DNA of 64,000 bases from NCBI RefSeq assembly GCF_030649675.1, contig NZ_JAUTDR010000010.1:9416-73415 (forward strand). The letters are read 5' to 3'. A model generated the notes under the pieces. It saw nothing but the letters and a program-made list of their open reading frames with translations, was not told where the DNA came from and ran no database searches. The translations under genes and the position numbers were made by a program. Positions 1 to 12,200 of the stretch are shown here, one piece after another. Source of the DNA: Haliea sp. E1-2-M8. GTDB taxonomy: Bacteria > Pseudomonadota > Gammaproteobacteria > Pseudomonadales > Halieaceae. Position 1 is the stretch's first letter. Each line of letters begins with the position of its first letter.

Positions 1-352
1 TTTAGTTTGCCAATGAGGATACTTTAGTTAATGGTATCATTGTTGAATAAAAAAGCTCAGAGGGGTATTGCCGTGAGATTGCTCATTGTACTCCCGGGTA
101 TAAAGGGAAGTGCGCTTACCGCGTATAAGTAATTGATTTATATAGGATAAGTGGCGGTGGGCCAGCCTGCATGGTGTATACCGGTTGAGATTGTCTGCCT
201 TAGCTGCATTGACCTGGGCCATTTGGGCAGTATTAAGGGCTAAATTACCGGTGGTATGCGCAGCGGGAGTTCTTGCCTACTAAGATTTAATGTTGTTATT
301 TATGTTGTAATAATATGGTTTATTTCGTAAGCAATTGATTTTAATGATGTAT
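1..352. other. AT-rich gene-free stretch beyond the tRNA-Leu 3' end
   Basis: No convincing gene is present. Short open frames on the minus strand have no ribosome-binding site and no recognisable protein. The base composition is clearly richer in A and T than the genes that follow. The stretch lies directly beyond the 3' end of the tRNA-Leu gene, where integrated elements often begin, but no integrase or duplicated tRNA end is visible here. Confidence 0.6.
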
Positions 353-439
353 TGGTACCGGAGGCCGGACTCGAACCGGCACGCTTTTTACGGCGGGGGA
401 TTTTGAGTCCCCTGTGTCTACCAATTTCACCACTCCGGC
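353..439 (-). tRNA. tRNA-Leu, anticodon CAA
   Basis: The minus strand folds into a complete class II tRNA. The 5' acceptor strand GCCGGAG pairs with CTCCGGT, with one G-U pair at the end. The D-arm carries GGTAGACAC, the anticodon loop is CTCAAAA giving anticodon CAA (reads UUG), there is a long variable arm as expected for leucine, and the T-arm contains GGTTCGAGTCC. The CCA end is encoded. The sequence closely resembles enterobacterial tRNA-Leu(CAA). Confidence 0.96.
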
Positions 440-631
440 AGAAGGGCGGCGGGCGCTGACTTTAGGCCCGTGGAGAGCGCGCGATTATAGCAATCGGGGC
501 ACTGACTGCAATGATTTTCCTTAACCTGGCGGCCATTTAGCTGTAGACTGCTCGCCGCTCACGGCAGTGACTGCCCGGAGTGTTGGTTGGCCCCCGGGGC
601 CAAATTTCTGAGTATCGCAGGAGAAAAGATC

Positions 632-886
632 GTGCCGATGAAATTGATCAAGAAGACCCCCGAATACAGCATTTTCCAGCGTGGCGATGAGCGCTATGCG
701 GTCCAGGACGCCAAGCGGAAGGCTGTGAATGGCGACGAAAAAGTCAGCATCCTGACCGCGGAAGGCCTGCTGAAGGCGCCGACACCGAAGCCGGCCCCGG
801 TTGAGGAAGCGCCCGCTGAAGAGCCCGCCGCTGATGCTGCGGAAGAAGTCGCGGCTGAGGACGCCGGGAGCGAACCTGCGGCCTGA
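632..886 (+). CDS. small conserved protein with an acidic Ala/Pro/Glu tail
   Basis: This 84-residue protein has a compact N-terminal half ([20 protein letters not shown] onward) followed by a low-complexity tail rich in Ala, Pro and Glu from about residue 47. I do not recognise a named family. The GTG at 632 is preferred because AGGAG at 619-623 lies 8 bases upstream; the ATG at 638 would leave 14. An upstream in-frame ATG at 587 lacks a ribosome site. A strong hairpin with a T-run follows the stop. The tail may be disordered. No function can be assigned. Confidence 0.7.
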   Translation: MPMKLIKKTPEYSIFQRGDERYAVQDAKRKAVNGDEKVSILTAEGLLKAPTPKPAPVEEAPAEEPAADAAEEVAAEDAGSEPAA

Positions 887-905
887 GCCAGTTTGCAGGC
901 CAGGA

Positions 906-930
906 AGCCGGCTTCGGGCCGGCTTTTTTT
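906..930 (+). terminator. intrinsic terminator abutting the queA start codon
   Basis: A seven-base-pair stem (AGCCGGC / GCCGGCT) with a TTCGG loop is followed by seven T residues, a textbook intrinsic terminator. It ends three bases before the queA ATG at 934, so the space normally used by a Shine-Dalgarno sequence is occupied by the T-run. Confidence 0.85.
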
Positions 931-933
931 GCG

Positions 934-3122
<2,189 letters not shown>

Positions 3123-3125
3123 GCG

Positions 3126-3734
3126 ATGACTACGACCGCACGTCTGTTCCAGCGCCTGCAAGCGGCGCTGCCCCTGGAGCGTCCGGCCTGGGACGGTAGC
3201 GGCCGCCAGGCCGGCGTGCTGGTGGCGCTGACCGACGAAGCGGAACCTCGAGTCCTGCTGGGACGCCGCGCCCTGCACCTGCCCCTGCACCCCGGCGAGG
3301 TGGCGTTTCCGGGCGGCAAGCGCGAGCCCGCTGATCGCGGGCCCTGGGATACGGCATTGCGGGAAGCAGAGGAGGAGGTGTGCTGCCTGCCGGACCGGGT
3401 GCGCCCTCTGGGCGAACTGGCGCCCTTGTGTACCCGCAGCGGATTCACCATTCATCCCTGCGTGGCCGTCATTCCCGCGAATCTGCCGCTGCGGGCGGAC
3501 CCGAGTGAAGTGGCCGAGCTGCTGCTGCTCCCGCTGCTGCAGTTCGCCGACGCATCCGCCTGGCATGTCCGCAATATGCCCGACCCGGTGGACGGCCGCC
3601 CGGTGCGGGTTCCACATTTCCGTCTGCGCCGTGATACCGTGTGGGGCACAACTGCCCGGGTGCTCCTGTTATTGGTGAATCTGGGCCTGCAGGCGGAGCT
3701 GGATTCGCTTAGGTTTACGGAGGAAGACGCATGA
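3126..3734 (+). CDS. NUDIX hydrolase, CoA-pyrophosphatase (NudL)-like
   Basis: This 202-residue protein contains a NUDIX box around residues 60-85 (FPGGKREP followed by ALREAEEEV) and the downstream stretch [13 protein letters not shown] with HPCVAVI, typical of the YeaB/NudL group that hydrolyses coenzyme A or its derivatives to 4'-phosphopantetheine and 3',5'-ADP. The catalytic glutamates of REAEEE coordinate the divalent metal in this family. It starts 3 bases after tgt and overlaps the next gene by four bases (ATGA), so it belongs to the same transcript. Substrate assignment rests on family resemblance only. Confidence 0.85.
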   Translation: MTTTARLFQRLQAALPLERPAWDGSGRQAGVLVALTDEAEPRVLLGRRALHLPLHPGEVAFPGGKREPADRGPWDTALREAEEEVCCLPDRVRPLGELAPLCTRSGFTIHPCVAVIPANLPLRADPSEVAELLLLPLLQFADASAWHVRNMPDPVDGRPVRVPHFRLRRDTVWGTTARVLLLLVNLGLQAELDSLRFTEEDA

Positions 3735-4255
3735 AATACAGCCTCGATGGTCAGGCAGTGACCCTGGTCGGCAGCGGCCAGTTCATTGCGCCCAACGCGG
3801 CGGTGATCGGCAACGTCACCCTGCACGAGCGCAGCAGTGTTTGGTTCAGCTGCGTGCTGCGCGGTGACGCAGAGCGGATCGAGGTCGGTGCTGGTAGCAA
3901 TATCCAGGACGGCGCGGTACTGCACGCGGATCCGGGTTTTCCAACGGTGGTTGGGAGCAACGTGACGGTGGGCCACAAGGCCATGCTCCACGGCTGTACC
4001 ATCGGTGATGGCTCCCTGGTCGGTATTGGAGCGATCGTCCTCAATGGCGCCAAAGTGGGCAGGAACTGCCTGATCGGCGCTGGCGCACTGGTGACCGAGG
4101 GCATGGAAATTGCCGACGGCAGCATGGTGCTGGGCGCACCGGCGAAAGTCAGGCGCCAGTTCACGGAGGAAGAACAGACGGCATTGGGATTGAACGCCGA
4201 ACACTATATCCAGAATGCCGCCCGCTACCGGGACGGACTGGAGGTACAGGCATGA
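3731..4255 (+). CDS. gamma-carbonic-anhydrase-like hexapeptide-repeat protein
   Basis: The 174-residue protein is a left-handed beta-helix of the YrdA/PaaY/CaiE group. Imperfect hexapeptide repeats run from about residue 15 to 130 (for example [41 protein letters not shown]). The three metal-binding histidines expected in this family are visible as H66 in LHADPG, H86 in VGHKAM and H91 in MLHGC (approximate numbering). A C-terminal helix includes [12 protein letters not shown]. It may bind zinc or iron; carbonic anhydrase activity is unproven for many members. Four-base overlaps join it to the genes on both sides. Confidence 0.9.
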   Translation: MKYSLDGQAVTLVGSGQFIAPNAAVIGNVTLHERSSVWFSCVLRGDAERIEVGAGSNIQDGAVLHADPGFPTVVGSNVTVGHKAMLHGCTIGDGSLVGIGAIVLNGAKVGRNCLIGAGALVTEGMEIADGSMVLGAPAKVRRQFTEEEQTALGLNAEHYIQNAARYRDGLEVQA

Positions 4256-4446
4256 GCAATTCCGCGGAGCTCGCCTCGCCCTGTATCTCGGTGTGCCTGT
4301 TGGATGAAAGCGATGTCTGCCTGGGCTGTTATCGCAGTGCCGAGGAAATCACCGACTGGTTCATGGCCAGCCCACAGGAAAAGCAGGAAATTCTCGATCG
4401 CGCCCGGGATCGGCGGCTGGCGGATGACCAGGTCTGGTTGAACTGA
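4252..4446 (+). CDS. DUF1289 small cysteine-motif protein
   Basis: This 64-residue protein shows the DUF1289 pattern: [11 protein letters not shown], then [14 protein letters not shown], giving four cysteines that could bind a metal or a small iron-sulfur site. Members are widespread in proteobacteria and often annotated as Fe-S proteins without experimental support. The ATG overlaps the preceding stop by four bases, placing it in the queA-tgt transcript. Confidence 0.88.
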   Translation: MSNSAELASPCISVCLLDESDVCLGCYRSAEEITDWFMASPQEKQEILDRARDRRLADDQVWLN

Positions 4447-4492
4447 CAGCGTATCCCCATCTGTGTCAGCTACCAAACCGGCAAATACCAAT

Positions 4493-5041
4493 ATGGCCAG
4501 AAAACCCCGCAAAAAGGACCAGACATTCATAAGACCGGCCGAGCAGGCGGATATCCCGGTGCTGGTCGGTTTCCTCGTCAAACTCGCCCTGCATGTCGAC
4601 GGGGGTGAACCGCAAATATTGAAGAGGCGTGAAAAACGGCGGCTTATGGAGTATCTGGCCACCGCCCTTACGGATAACGACAAGCTGGTGGTGGTGGCCG
4701 AGGCCCCGGACAGCAAGCTTGTTGGAATGGGTTACATCTATATCTGGCGCAGCCAGGGTATCTGGGAGCACGCAGGTGACCTGGAATTCAAATCCGGTAT
4801 TATCGATAACATATGGGTGGAACCGGAGTACCGAAAACTGGGAATCTTCAGCGCCATGCTGAGGGAGTTGGTGGCATTTGCCGAATCCAGCGCTGCCCAT
4901 GAGCTGATTCTCGAATACTCTGTCGCCAACAAGGAGGCCGAAGCGACCTGGAGCAGGTTGGGGTTCAAAACCACCGGCGTTCGCGCTGCTGCCTTCACCC
5001 ATCTGGTAAAGGACCGACTGTCGCAAGGGGGTGATAAGTGA
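4493..5041 (+). CDS. GNAT-family N-acetyltransferase
   Basis: A GNAT acetyltransferase fold is recognisable: FIRPAEQADIPVLVGF opens the domain, followed by a long helix, a beta-4/beta-5 region (KLVGMGYIYIW), the acetyl-CoA motif A region DNIWVEPEYRKLGIFSAML (a modified Q/RxxGxG/A loop), and the C-terminal LEYSVANKEAEATWSRLGFK. The ATG at 4493 is used; a GTG at 4463 would add ten residues, and neither has a clear ribosome site. The stop overlaps the following deacetylase start by four bases, coupling an acetyltransferase to a deacetylase. The substrate is unknown; a small amine, polyamine or protein lysine is possible. Confidence 0.82.
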   Translation: MARKPRKKDQTFIRPAEQADIPVLVGFLVKLALHVDGGEPQILKRREKRRLMEYLATALTDNDKLVVVAEAPDSKLVGMGYIYIWRSQGIWEHAGDLEFKSGIIDNIWVEPEYRKLGIFSAMLRELVAFAESSAAHELILEYSVANKEAEATWSRLGFKTTGVRAAAFTHLVKDRLSQGGDK

Positions 5042-6153
5042 TAGGTGATCGCAGTGTGACCGTGTTTTACGATGAAGTTATGCTTGGCCACCATCCCGAA
5101 GTGGATTTGCCCTTTCTTCCCAGCCGGGTGGAAAAACGGGTAAGGACGCTGCTCAAGGGGCTGAATTTCAAGTGGAGCTATCCGGAGCATCCGGGGCGGT
5201 TGAGTGCCATCATGGAGCTGCTCGAAAAGGAGCCCATTCCGGGGGTGCAGTTCAAGGCCGGCCCGCATGCCACCTACGAACAGCTCGGCCGCGTTCACAC
5301 TACCAGTCACCTCGACCATATCTTTTCGCTGGAGGGAAAGCGGGCCTGGCTGGATCGGGATACTACCGCCATGTCGCCGGATAGTGTCAAGGCGGCAACC
5401 TCGGCGGCGGGCAATGCCATCGCCGCGGTTGAAGCGGTGGTGAGGGGGGAATGTCAGAGCGCCTTCGCCCTGGTGCGGCCTCCAGGTCATCATGCGGAGC
5501 CCGTCAGGGCGCAGGGCTTTTGCCTGTTCAACAACATCGCTGTTGCGGCCGCTCACGCCCAGGCGAAGTTGGGCTGTGAGCGTATCCTGATTGTCGATTG
5601 GGATGCCCACCACGGCAACGGCACCCAGGATATTTTCTGGGCCGATCCCGATGTTCTCTTTTTTGATATCCACCTCGCCGCCCCGTTCTATCCGGGATCC
5701 GGAAACCTGGAGGAAGTGGGGGCCGGGCTGGGCGAGGGCTACACTGTGAATGTGCCTATCCCGGAGGATGCCGGCGATCTCGCCTTTGAAAAGGCGTTCC
5801 GGGACATTCTGATCCCCGCCGCCGACCGTTTCGAACCGGACCTGGTGTTGGTCTCGACGGGTTTTGACCCGCACCGCAACGACATGGCGTTGAACCTGAC
5901 CTATGATGGCTTCGCGGTGCTCACTCGCATTGTTCAGGATATCGCCGAAAGACATTGTGCTGGCAGGCTGGCCCTTGTGCTGGAAGGTGGCTATAACCTG
6001 ACCTCTCTGTCCCGGGGGGTACATACGGTGCTGGAGGTGTTGGCCGGCGGGGATGTCCCGGAACTGGTGGAGTGTGGATTGCCGGAGGTAATGAAGGCCG
6101 CGGAGTTCCATCGGGATGCGTTCACGGATGATGAAGAGACGGATGATGAATAG
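5038..6153 (+). CDS. class II histone-deacetylase / acetylpolyamine amidohydrolase family protein
   Basis: The 371-residue protein carries the zinc-dependent deacetylase signature: RPPGHHAEPVRAQGFCLFNN near residue 150 with the paired catalytic histidines, VDWDAHHGNGTQDIF near 185 with the zinc-binding Asp and His, FFDIHLA, and VSTGFDPHRND near 280 with the second zinc aspartate. It would remove acetyl groups from lysine or polyamine substrates. The GTG at 5038 follows AAGGGGG by about five bases and overlaps the acetyltransferase stop. The C terminus is acidic (TDDEETDDE). It is the last gene before convergent sensor-kinase genes. Confidence 0.92.
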   Translation: MIGDRSVTVFYDEVMLGHHPEVDLPFLPSRVEKRVRTLLKGLNFKWSYPEHPGRLSAIMELLEKEPIPGVQFKAGPHATYEQLGRVHTTSHLDHIFSLEGKRAWLDRDTTAMSPDSVKAATSAAGNAIAAVEAVVRGECQSAFALVRPPGHHAEPVRAQGFCLFNNIAVAAAHAQAKLGCERILIVDWDAHHGNGTQDIFWADPDVLFFDIHLAAPFYPGSGNLEEVGAGLGEGYTVNVPIPEDAGDLAFEKAFRDILIPAADRFEPDLVLVSTGFDPHRNDMALNLTYDGFAVLTRIVQDIAERHCAGRLALVLEGGYNLTSLSRGVHTVLEVLAGGDVPELVECGLPEVMKAAEFHRDAFTDDEETDDE

Positions 6154-6207
6154 ACCGTTTCGCGAGCGCAGCCAGTGAGGGGTTAACCCGGCGTCAAGCG
6201 CTGCCGA

Positions 6208-7551
6208 TCAAAGCGCGCGGGGCAATCGCAGCTGTGCCTCCAGGCCTTGGGGGCTGCTGTTGGCAAGACGCAAGCTGCCGCCGAACCGACTGGCGATTGC
6301 CTCGACAATGGCCAGTCCCAGGCCGCTTCCGCCGTTGCCCGAGGTCCGTTTGAAGCGTTCGGTCAACACATGCAGTTCACCGGCGGGCGCACCCGGCCCC
6401 TGGTCCACGATTTGCCAGAGAACCCACTCACCGTCCAGCGAACAGTTTATGTCGATCCGGCCCCGGTCCGGCGAAAAGCGCACGGCGTTGTCCAGCAGAT
6501 TTCGAAGCGCTGCGGACGCGAGCGCCGCAGGGACGGCAACCCGTGCGGATGAAGGATTCCGGTAGGTAATCCGGATCTGTCTTTCTTGCGCTTTGTGGGT
6601 AACTTCTACCAGTGCCGATGAAGTGATTTCGTCCGCACTGCTCCGGGCGGCATCGGCAAAAGCGGCGTTGCCTTCTATCCGGGCCAGAAGGAGCAATTGC
6701 TCAAGGGTATCCTGCAGCTTATCCAGCGCTCGGGCAGCCTGCTCAAGAGCGTGGTTCGACTGCTTGCCCTGGGTGAGACTTGCCACCTGCAGTTGCGTTT
6801 TTATGCCGGTTAGCGGCGTGCGCAGCTCATGAGCGGCATCGCCGGTAAAGCGCCGCTCCCGCTGCAGGGCCTGGCTCACCCGCAGTAAAAGACGGTTGAT
6901 TTCGGCCACTAGAGGCTTTACTTCTTCCGGTGCATTATCCCAGGCCAGTGGCTCAAGTTCCTGGATGTCGCGCCCGGCAACATCCTTGCTGAGTTGTCGC
7001 AATGGCTTGAAACCGTGGCGGATACCGAACCAGAGAATAATCAACGTGCCCGCCAGAGCCAGCGCAAAAGGGGAGGCCGCAGCGAGGACGATAGACATCA
7101 TCAGGGCATCGCGTGTGTCCAGGCGATCAGCCGTGGTAATGACCAGAGAGTCGGCGACCAGGGTGTAGACCCGCCACTGTTCTCCGCCCACCTCCCGGTC
7201 GCTATAACCCTCAACTGCCGTCTCCAGCACGGCAGCAGGGGCACCCTGGGAAAGCGCAACCAGGTCTCCGCGCAGGGTGCTGACCCGGCATGCCAGATTT
7301 GAGGGAAACTCCGGGGTGGCCACAAGGGCGGCATTGGATTCTCCACCTGCCTGTGTTGCCTCTGTCAGGTGCTGCCGGCTGATGAGCGACGCCACCATTC
7401 TTGCGGAGGCCGCCAGACGATCATCGAGACTGTTCTGGACTTCACTGCGGACACCCAGCAGTTGCCAGGGCGCCAGTAACAACCACAAGCCGGCAACTGA
7501 AACGCTAATCAAAACCATTAGCCGCCACCGCAGACTTTTCTGAAAAGTCAT
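6208..7551 (-). CDS. sensor histidine kinase, QseC/PmrB type
   Basis: A 447-residue inner-membrane kinase. A first membrane segment lies near residues 10-30, then a periplasmic sensor of about 120 residues, a second membrane segment near 150-175 and a HAMP-like linker. The phospho-accepting His241 sits in AAHELRTPLTG. The ATP-binding domain has LRNLLDNAVRFSP (N box), DQGPGAP (G1) and GGSGLGLAIVEAIA (G2). Its start overlaps the response-regulator stop by four bases. The pair resembles QseBC-type systems, but the signal cannot be read from sequence. Confidence 0.93.
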   Translation of the reverse strand: MTFQKSLRWRLMVLISVSVAGLWLLLAPWQLLGVRSEVQNSLDDRLAASARMVASLISRQHLTEATQAGGESNAALVATPEFPSNLACRVSTLRGDLVALSQGAPAAVLETAVEGYSDREVGGEQWRVYTLVADSLVITTADRLDTRDALMMSIVLAAASPFALALAGTLIILWFGIRHGFKPLRQLSKDVAGRDIQELEPLAWDNAPEEVKPLVAEINRLLLRVSQALQRERRFTGDAAHELRTPLTGIKTQLQVASLTQGKQSNHALEQAARALDKLQDTLEQLLLLARIEGNAAFADAARSSADEITSSALVEVTHKAQERQIRITYRNPSSARVAVPAALASAALRNLLDNAVRFSPDRGRIDINCSLDGEWVLWQIVDQGPGAPAGELHVLTERFKRTSGNGGSGLGLAIVEAIASRFGGSLRLANSSPQGLEAQLRLPRAL

Positions 7552-8213
7552 TGGGAAGGTTTGTTAATGCGATAGCCCATACCGCGCAGAGTCTCGATCA
7601 GTTCGTTGCCCAGTTTCCGTCGCAGATTGTGCACGTGCACTGCGATGGCGTTGCTCTGTACGCCGTCACTCCAGCCATAGACACTGTCCTGTAATTGGCC
7701 GGGAGTGAGGATCTGGCCCGGGCGCTGCAGCAGCGCCTGCAGAACCGCAAGTTCCCGGCGTGACAGAGACACGGGCACCCCACTGACCTGAACCTCCAGC
7801 CGAACCGGGTCGAGGCTGAGTGTGCCATGCTGCACCAGGTTTGTTGAACGGCCTTCAGCCCGCCTCGCCAGCGAGTGCAACCGGGCCATAAGCTCCCCCA
7901 GATCAAAGGGTTTGGTGAGGTAGTCGTCCGCTCCGGACTCAAGCCCCGCAATGCGGTCCGGCACCGCGTCCCGCGCAGTCAGTATGAGTATGGGCAGGTC
8001 ATGGCCTTGTTCGCGCCATCTTTTCAACAAGGTCATTCCGTCTTCGTCAGGTAGCCCCAGATCCAGCACCACCACATCGAAGCGAGCGACGCTCATGGCA
8101 GTCTCTGCAGTGGCCGCGGACCGGACCCAGTCGGAGGTCTGGCCAAGGGCCTCAAGTCCTGCCTTGAGGCCATCGCCTACGAACTCGTCGTCTTCAACAA
8201 TCAGAATATGCAC
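7548..8213 (-). CDS. OmpR-family response regulator, QseB-like
   Basis: The 221-residue protein has a receiver domain (acidic pocket EDDE near residue 8, phospho-acceptor Asp51 in VVLDLGLPDEDG, Lys in LTKPFDLGEL near 102) followed by a winged-helix output domain from about 125, with SRRELAVLQALL and NAIAVHVHNLRRKLG. It is transcribed with, and overlaps, the kinase gene. The divergent neighbour encodes a TlpA-type thioredoxin and shares the intergenic space 8214-8384, making it a candidate target. Confidence 0.94.
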   Translation of the reverse strand: MHILIVEDDEFVGDGLKAGLEALGQTSDWVRSAATAETAMSVARFDVVVLDLGLPDEDGMTLLKRWREQGHDLPILILTARDAVPDRIAGLESGADDYLTKPFDLGELMARLHSLARRAEGRSTNLVQHGTLSLDPVRLEVQVSGVPVSLSRRELAVLQALLQRPGQILTPGQLQDSVYGWSDGVQSNAIAVHVHNLRRKLGNELIETLRGMGYRINKPSQ

Positions 8214-8384
8214 GCATGCCTCTCGGGTAGAAAAGTGGTAGCCATCAGTAGTGCAAGTACCGCTTAATCTCTACATAATCCGCCCACCTCATCCTCCGCT
8301 AACAGCCACTCGAACAGAGAGGTTTATCCAGGCGCAGTGCTTCGAGAAGAGGCTCCCGCAAAAATTTTTGCCACGAGATTTTTT

Positions 8385-9200
8385 ATGCTGACAACTAGTA
8401 TAGGCCATTTGGCCGTACCCACCTCCCGACTTCTCATGATGATCGCGTTGCTTGTTGCAATTGTGGTAGGCGGCCTTGTTGGCCGAAAACGAGGCGTGGT
8501 CACATCCGACAGCATGATTAACAGTTTTCTGGTCGGGCTTCTGGTGGCACGCGGTACTTTCGTGATCCTTTACTTTGACTCTTACCGGGAGGCCCCGCTT
8601 TCCATGGTAGACATCCGGGACGGCGGGTTTCTGCTCCTGCCTGGCATTGGGGCCGCCTTGATTACAGCGTTATGGCGGGGGTGGCGTACACCGGCTCTAC
8701 GCAGGCCTCTGGGTGCGGCGATTCTGACGGGTGTTGGAATATGGGTCGGTATGCTGGGTGCCGTGACGGGGATGGAGGCTTCCCAGCCCGGCCTGGCAAC
8801 CGAGTCATTTCAGCGGCTGGACGGCGACTTTGTCACGCTCGCAAACCTTGGGCCAGAAGAAGAGGGAAAACCACGCGTGGTCAATCTCTGGGCCACCTGG
8901 TGCCCACCTTGTCGCCGGGAAATGCCCGTTCTGCAGGCTGCGCAGGCCAGAGAAACAGATATCACCTTCGTGTTTGCCAATCAGGGGGAGTCCCCCGGCC
9001 AGGTACGGGACTATCTGATCGGGGATAAACTTGAGTTAGAGAACGTGCTGCTGGACCCCATGAGCACACTGGGGCAGGTCAGTGGCTCCCGAGCACTGCC
9101 CACTACACTGTTTTACGACGCTCAGGGGCGCCTGGCTGATTATCATCTTGGCGAGTTGTCTGCAGCCTCACTCAAACAAAAACTCAAACGCCTCAACTGA
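8385..9200 (+). CDS. membrane-anchored TlpA-family thioredoxin with an N-terminal multi-helix domain
   Basis: From the ATG at 8385 the protein is 271 residues. About four hydrophobic helices fill roughly residues 1-135 (for example LLMMIALLVAIVVGGLVG), an arrangement that resembles the prolipoprotein diacylglyceryl transferase membrane region in some TlpA proteins. A periplasmic thioredoxin fold follows with the redox motif WATWCPPCRRE, a cis-proline region ALPTTLFYD and LAxxHxGEL-like end. It probably reduces disulfides in envelope proteins. A GTG at 8337 would add 16 residues; the ATG is followed directly by the membrane-domain opening MLTTSIG, so it is preferred. Confidence 0.85.
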   Translation: MLTTSIGHLAVPTSRLLMMIALLVAIVVGGLVGRKRGVVTSDSMINSFLVGLLVARGTFVILYFDSYREAPLSMVDIRDGGFLLLPGIGAALITALWRGWRTPALRRPLGAAILTGVGIWVGMLGAVTGMEASQPGLATESFQRLDGDFVTLANLGPEEEGKPRVVNLWATWCPPCRREMPVLQAAQARETDITFVFANQGESPGQVRDYLIGDKLELENVLLDPMSTLGQVSGSRALPTTLFYDAQGRLADYHLGELSAASLKQKLKRLN

Positions 9201-9233
9201 CCCGGAGAATTAATTCGGGACCTATAGACCCAT

Positions 9234-12200
9234 TCATACGTCACCTGCCCGGGCTGTTCCTGTTTTCACAGGCTTGCTCCGCTTGCCAGCCCACCAACAG
9301 GACAGGTCGTCCAGGAGCTTGTAGGCCAAGGGCACAAAGACGAGCGCGAGGCTGCTGGCCGCGAGCATGCCGCCTACCACCACCGTGCCGATCTCCTGAC
9401 GACTGGCGGCGCCGGCCCCGCCAGCTACCATAAGGGGCAGGGAGCCAATGATGAAAGTGGCAGCGGTCATGAGGATCGCGCGAAAGCGCTGACGCGCCGC
9501 ATTGATGGCGGCCGTGGCGGAGTCCATGCCTCCGCGCCGGTTTTGCACTGCGAATTCCACAATCAAAATCGCATTCTTCGCCGCCAGCCCCACCAGCACC
9601 AGCAGGCCCACCTGGAAGTAAAGATCGTTTGGAAAGCCGCGCAACAGGGTGGCCAGAGCACCGCCGAGTACTGCGAAGGGCACGGCGGCGGCCACGGCCA
9701 GCGGCAGGGCGAGTCGCTCGTACTGCGCTGCCAGAATAAGGAAGACCATCAACAAGCCCATGAAGAAGGCACCGGCACCGCTGCCGGAAGCCTGGTCCAG
9801 CTGATAGGCTTCGCCAATCCAGGCCATCTGTAAATCCGCGTCCAGTGGCAGACTGGCAGATACTTCCTCCAGGGCCGCCTTGGCCTGACCGCTGGTGTAA
9901 CCCGGCGCCGGATTCGCCATCACCCGCACCGCCGGGTAGCCGTTGAAGCGCGTCAGCAGGTCGGCGCCCCGGCGGCGCTCCAGCGCCACCAGGGAGCTCA
10001 TGGGCACCATGCTGCCGCTGTCACTGCGGACAAAAACGTGGCGGAGATCCTCCGGCTGGCGGCGATACTCGCTTTCCGACTGCAGGTAAACCCGCCACAA
10101 GCGGCCGAGATAGGAGAAGTCGTTGATGTACATGGCGCCAATAGTGCTTTGCAGGGCGTTATAGATGCGGGAGACGGGCACTCCCATGGCCTTGGCTTTT
10201 TCCCGGTCTACCATGGAATGGTATTGCGGTACGCTGGCTTCAAACATGACGTTGGCACCCGCCAGTTCCGGGCGGGAGGATGTGGCCTCTCGCAACGCCC
10301 CCGCCACGGTTTCCAGCAGGGCCACGTCGGTATCGCCCCGTACTTGCAGATATCCTTCCACGCCGCCCGTCAGCGACAGGCCGGCAATCGGCGGCGGTGT
10401 AAACGAGCGCAGGTTGGCTTCCTGCACGCTGGCGCCCAGACGGCGCACCCGTTCCGCCACGGCAGAGGCACTTTGTTCCTGCTCGTTACGTTGATTCCAG
10501 TCCGTCAGGCTGACGAAACCGCCCAGTGCGTGACTGCGCATCACGCCGTTGATCAGGTCGAAGCCGGCGAAGGAAATGTAACCCTCAACTTCATCCATGG
10601 CCATGATCTCCTGAGCAAGGTGATCGCGCACGGCCTCGGTGCGCGGCAGCGACGAGGCTGGCGGCAGCTGCCCCAGAACGCGCACCACCCCCTGGTCCTC
10701 CGCGGGCAAAAGCCCGACCGGCAGCCGGTCGAGCAGCAGCCAGGTAGCGCCGAAGAACAGCAGCAGGAGGGCGACGCCGGCGCGCGGGCGTTTCAGCAGG
10801 ACACTGACCACCAGAGTGAATCCGTTCGTCAACTTGTCGAAGGCGCGATTGAAGGTGCGGAAAAACTTGCCGGGCTCCTGCTGTTGTGGGCGCAGCAGCA
10901 AGGCGCACATGGCGGGAGTGAGTGTCAGCGCGACCACACCAGAGATAACCACCGACACGGCAAGGGTGACGGCAAACTGACGGTACAGGCCGCCGCTCAG
11001 GCCGTCCAAAAAGGCCACCGGCGCGAATACGGCCACCAGCACCAGGGTGGATGACAGCACTGCGCCACTCACCTGGCGCACGGTTTCGATGGAGGCCTGG
11101 CGCGCAGACATGCGTTTCTCGGTCATCAGACGTTCCACGTTTTCCATGACAATAATGGCGTTGTCCACGACTATGCCAATGGCCAGCACAAGACCGAACA
11201 GGGTGAGCATGTTCAGGGAAAAGCCCAGGGCGAGCATGCCGGCGAAGGTGCCGATCAGGGACACCGGAATGGCCGCCACCGGAATCAGGGTCGCGCGGAA
11301 GTTTTGCAGGAAGAGATAGGTCACCAGCACCACCAGGGCGACGGCCACCAGCAGGGTGATTACCACCTCGCGGATAGACGCCCGCACGAATTCGGTGGTG
11401 TCGTAAGCAATGGTGTATTCGAGGCCGGCCGGAAAGTCTTGTCCGAGATCCTGCAACGCTTCCTGAACCCGGTCGGCGGTATCCAATGCATTGGCTCCGG
11501 ATTCCAGATAGACCCTGAAGGGTACTGCAGCTGAGCCATTGAAGGTGCCGGAAAAACTGTAATCCTGCGAACCCAGTTCCACCCGGGCCACGTCCCCCAG
11601 GCGTAGGCTGGAGCCGTCCGCCTCGCTGCTCAGCACAATCGACTCGAACTGTTCCGGGGTAGTTAACTGACCTTCACTGGTCACAGTAAAGGTAAAGGGA
11701 TCTGCCTCATCATTGGGCGGAGCGCCCAGGCGACCGGTGGCATATTCCGCGTTCTGCTCCCGCAAAGCGGCGGCCACGTCCTGGGTTGTGAGTTCGTGCT
11801 TGGCGAGCCGGGCCGGATCAAGCCAGACGCGCATGGCATAGTCCTGCAGGCCGAACAGGCTGGCATCCCCAACGCCTTCAATCCGTACCAGTTCGTCCAG
11901 CATATTGAGCAGCGCATAGTTGCTGATCTCCACCATGCCCATAGTGTCGTCGGGCGAGGTGAGTACGCCCAGCAGGAGGATGTCGGTAGAACGGGACTGC
12001 ACGCGCAAGCCCATGTCGCGCACAATCTGTGGCAGGCGCGGCGCGGCTGCCTGAACCCGGTTGTTGACGTTGATGGTCGCCTGATCCGGATCGGTGCCTA
12101 TGTCGAAAGTTACCGTAAGTTGCAGAGTGCCCGTGTCGGTGCTGGTGGAGTCCATGTAGATCATGTCCTCCACCCCGTTGATTTCCTGCTCCAGGGGTGA

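Noticed and set aside
37-222. 61-codon minus-strand frame near the left edge
   Set aside because: No ribosome site, no family, and codon use unlike neighbouring genes.
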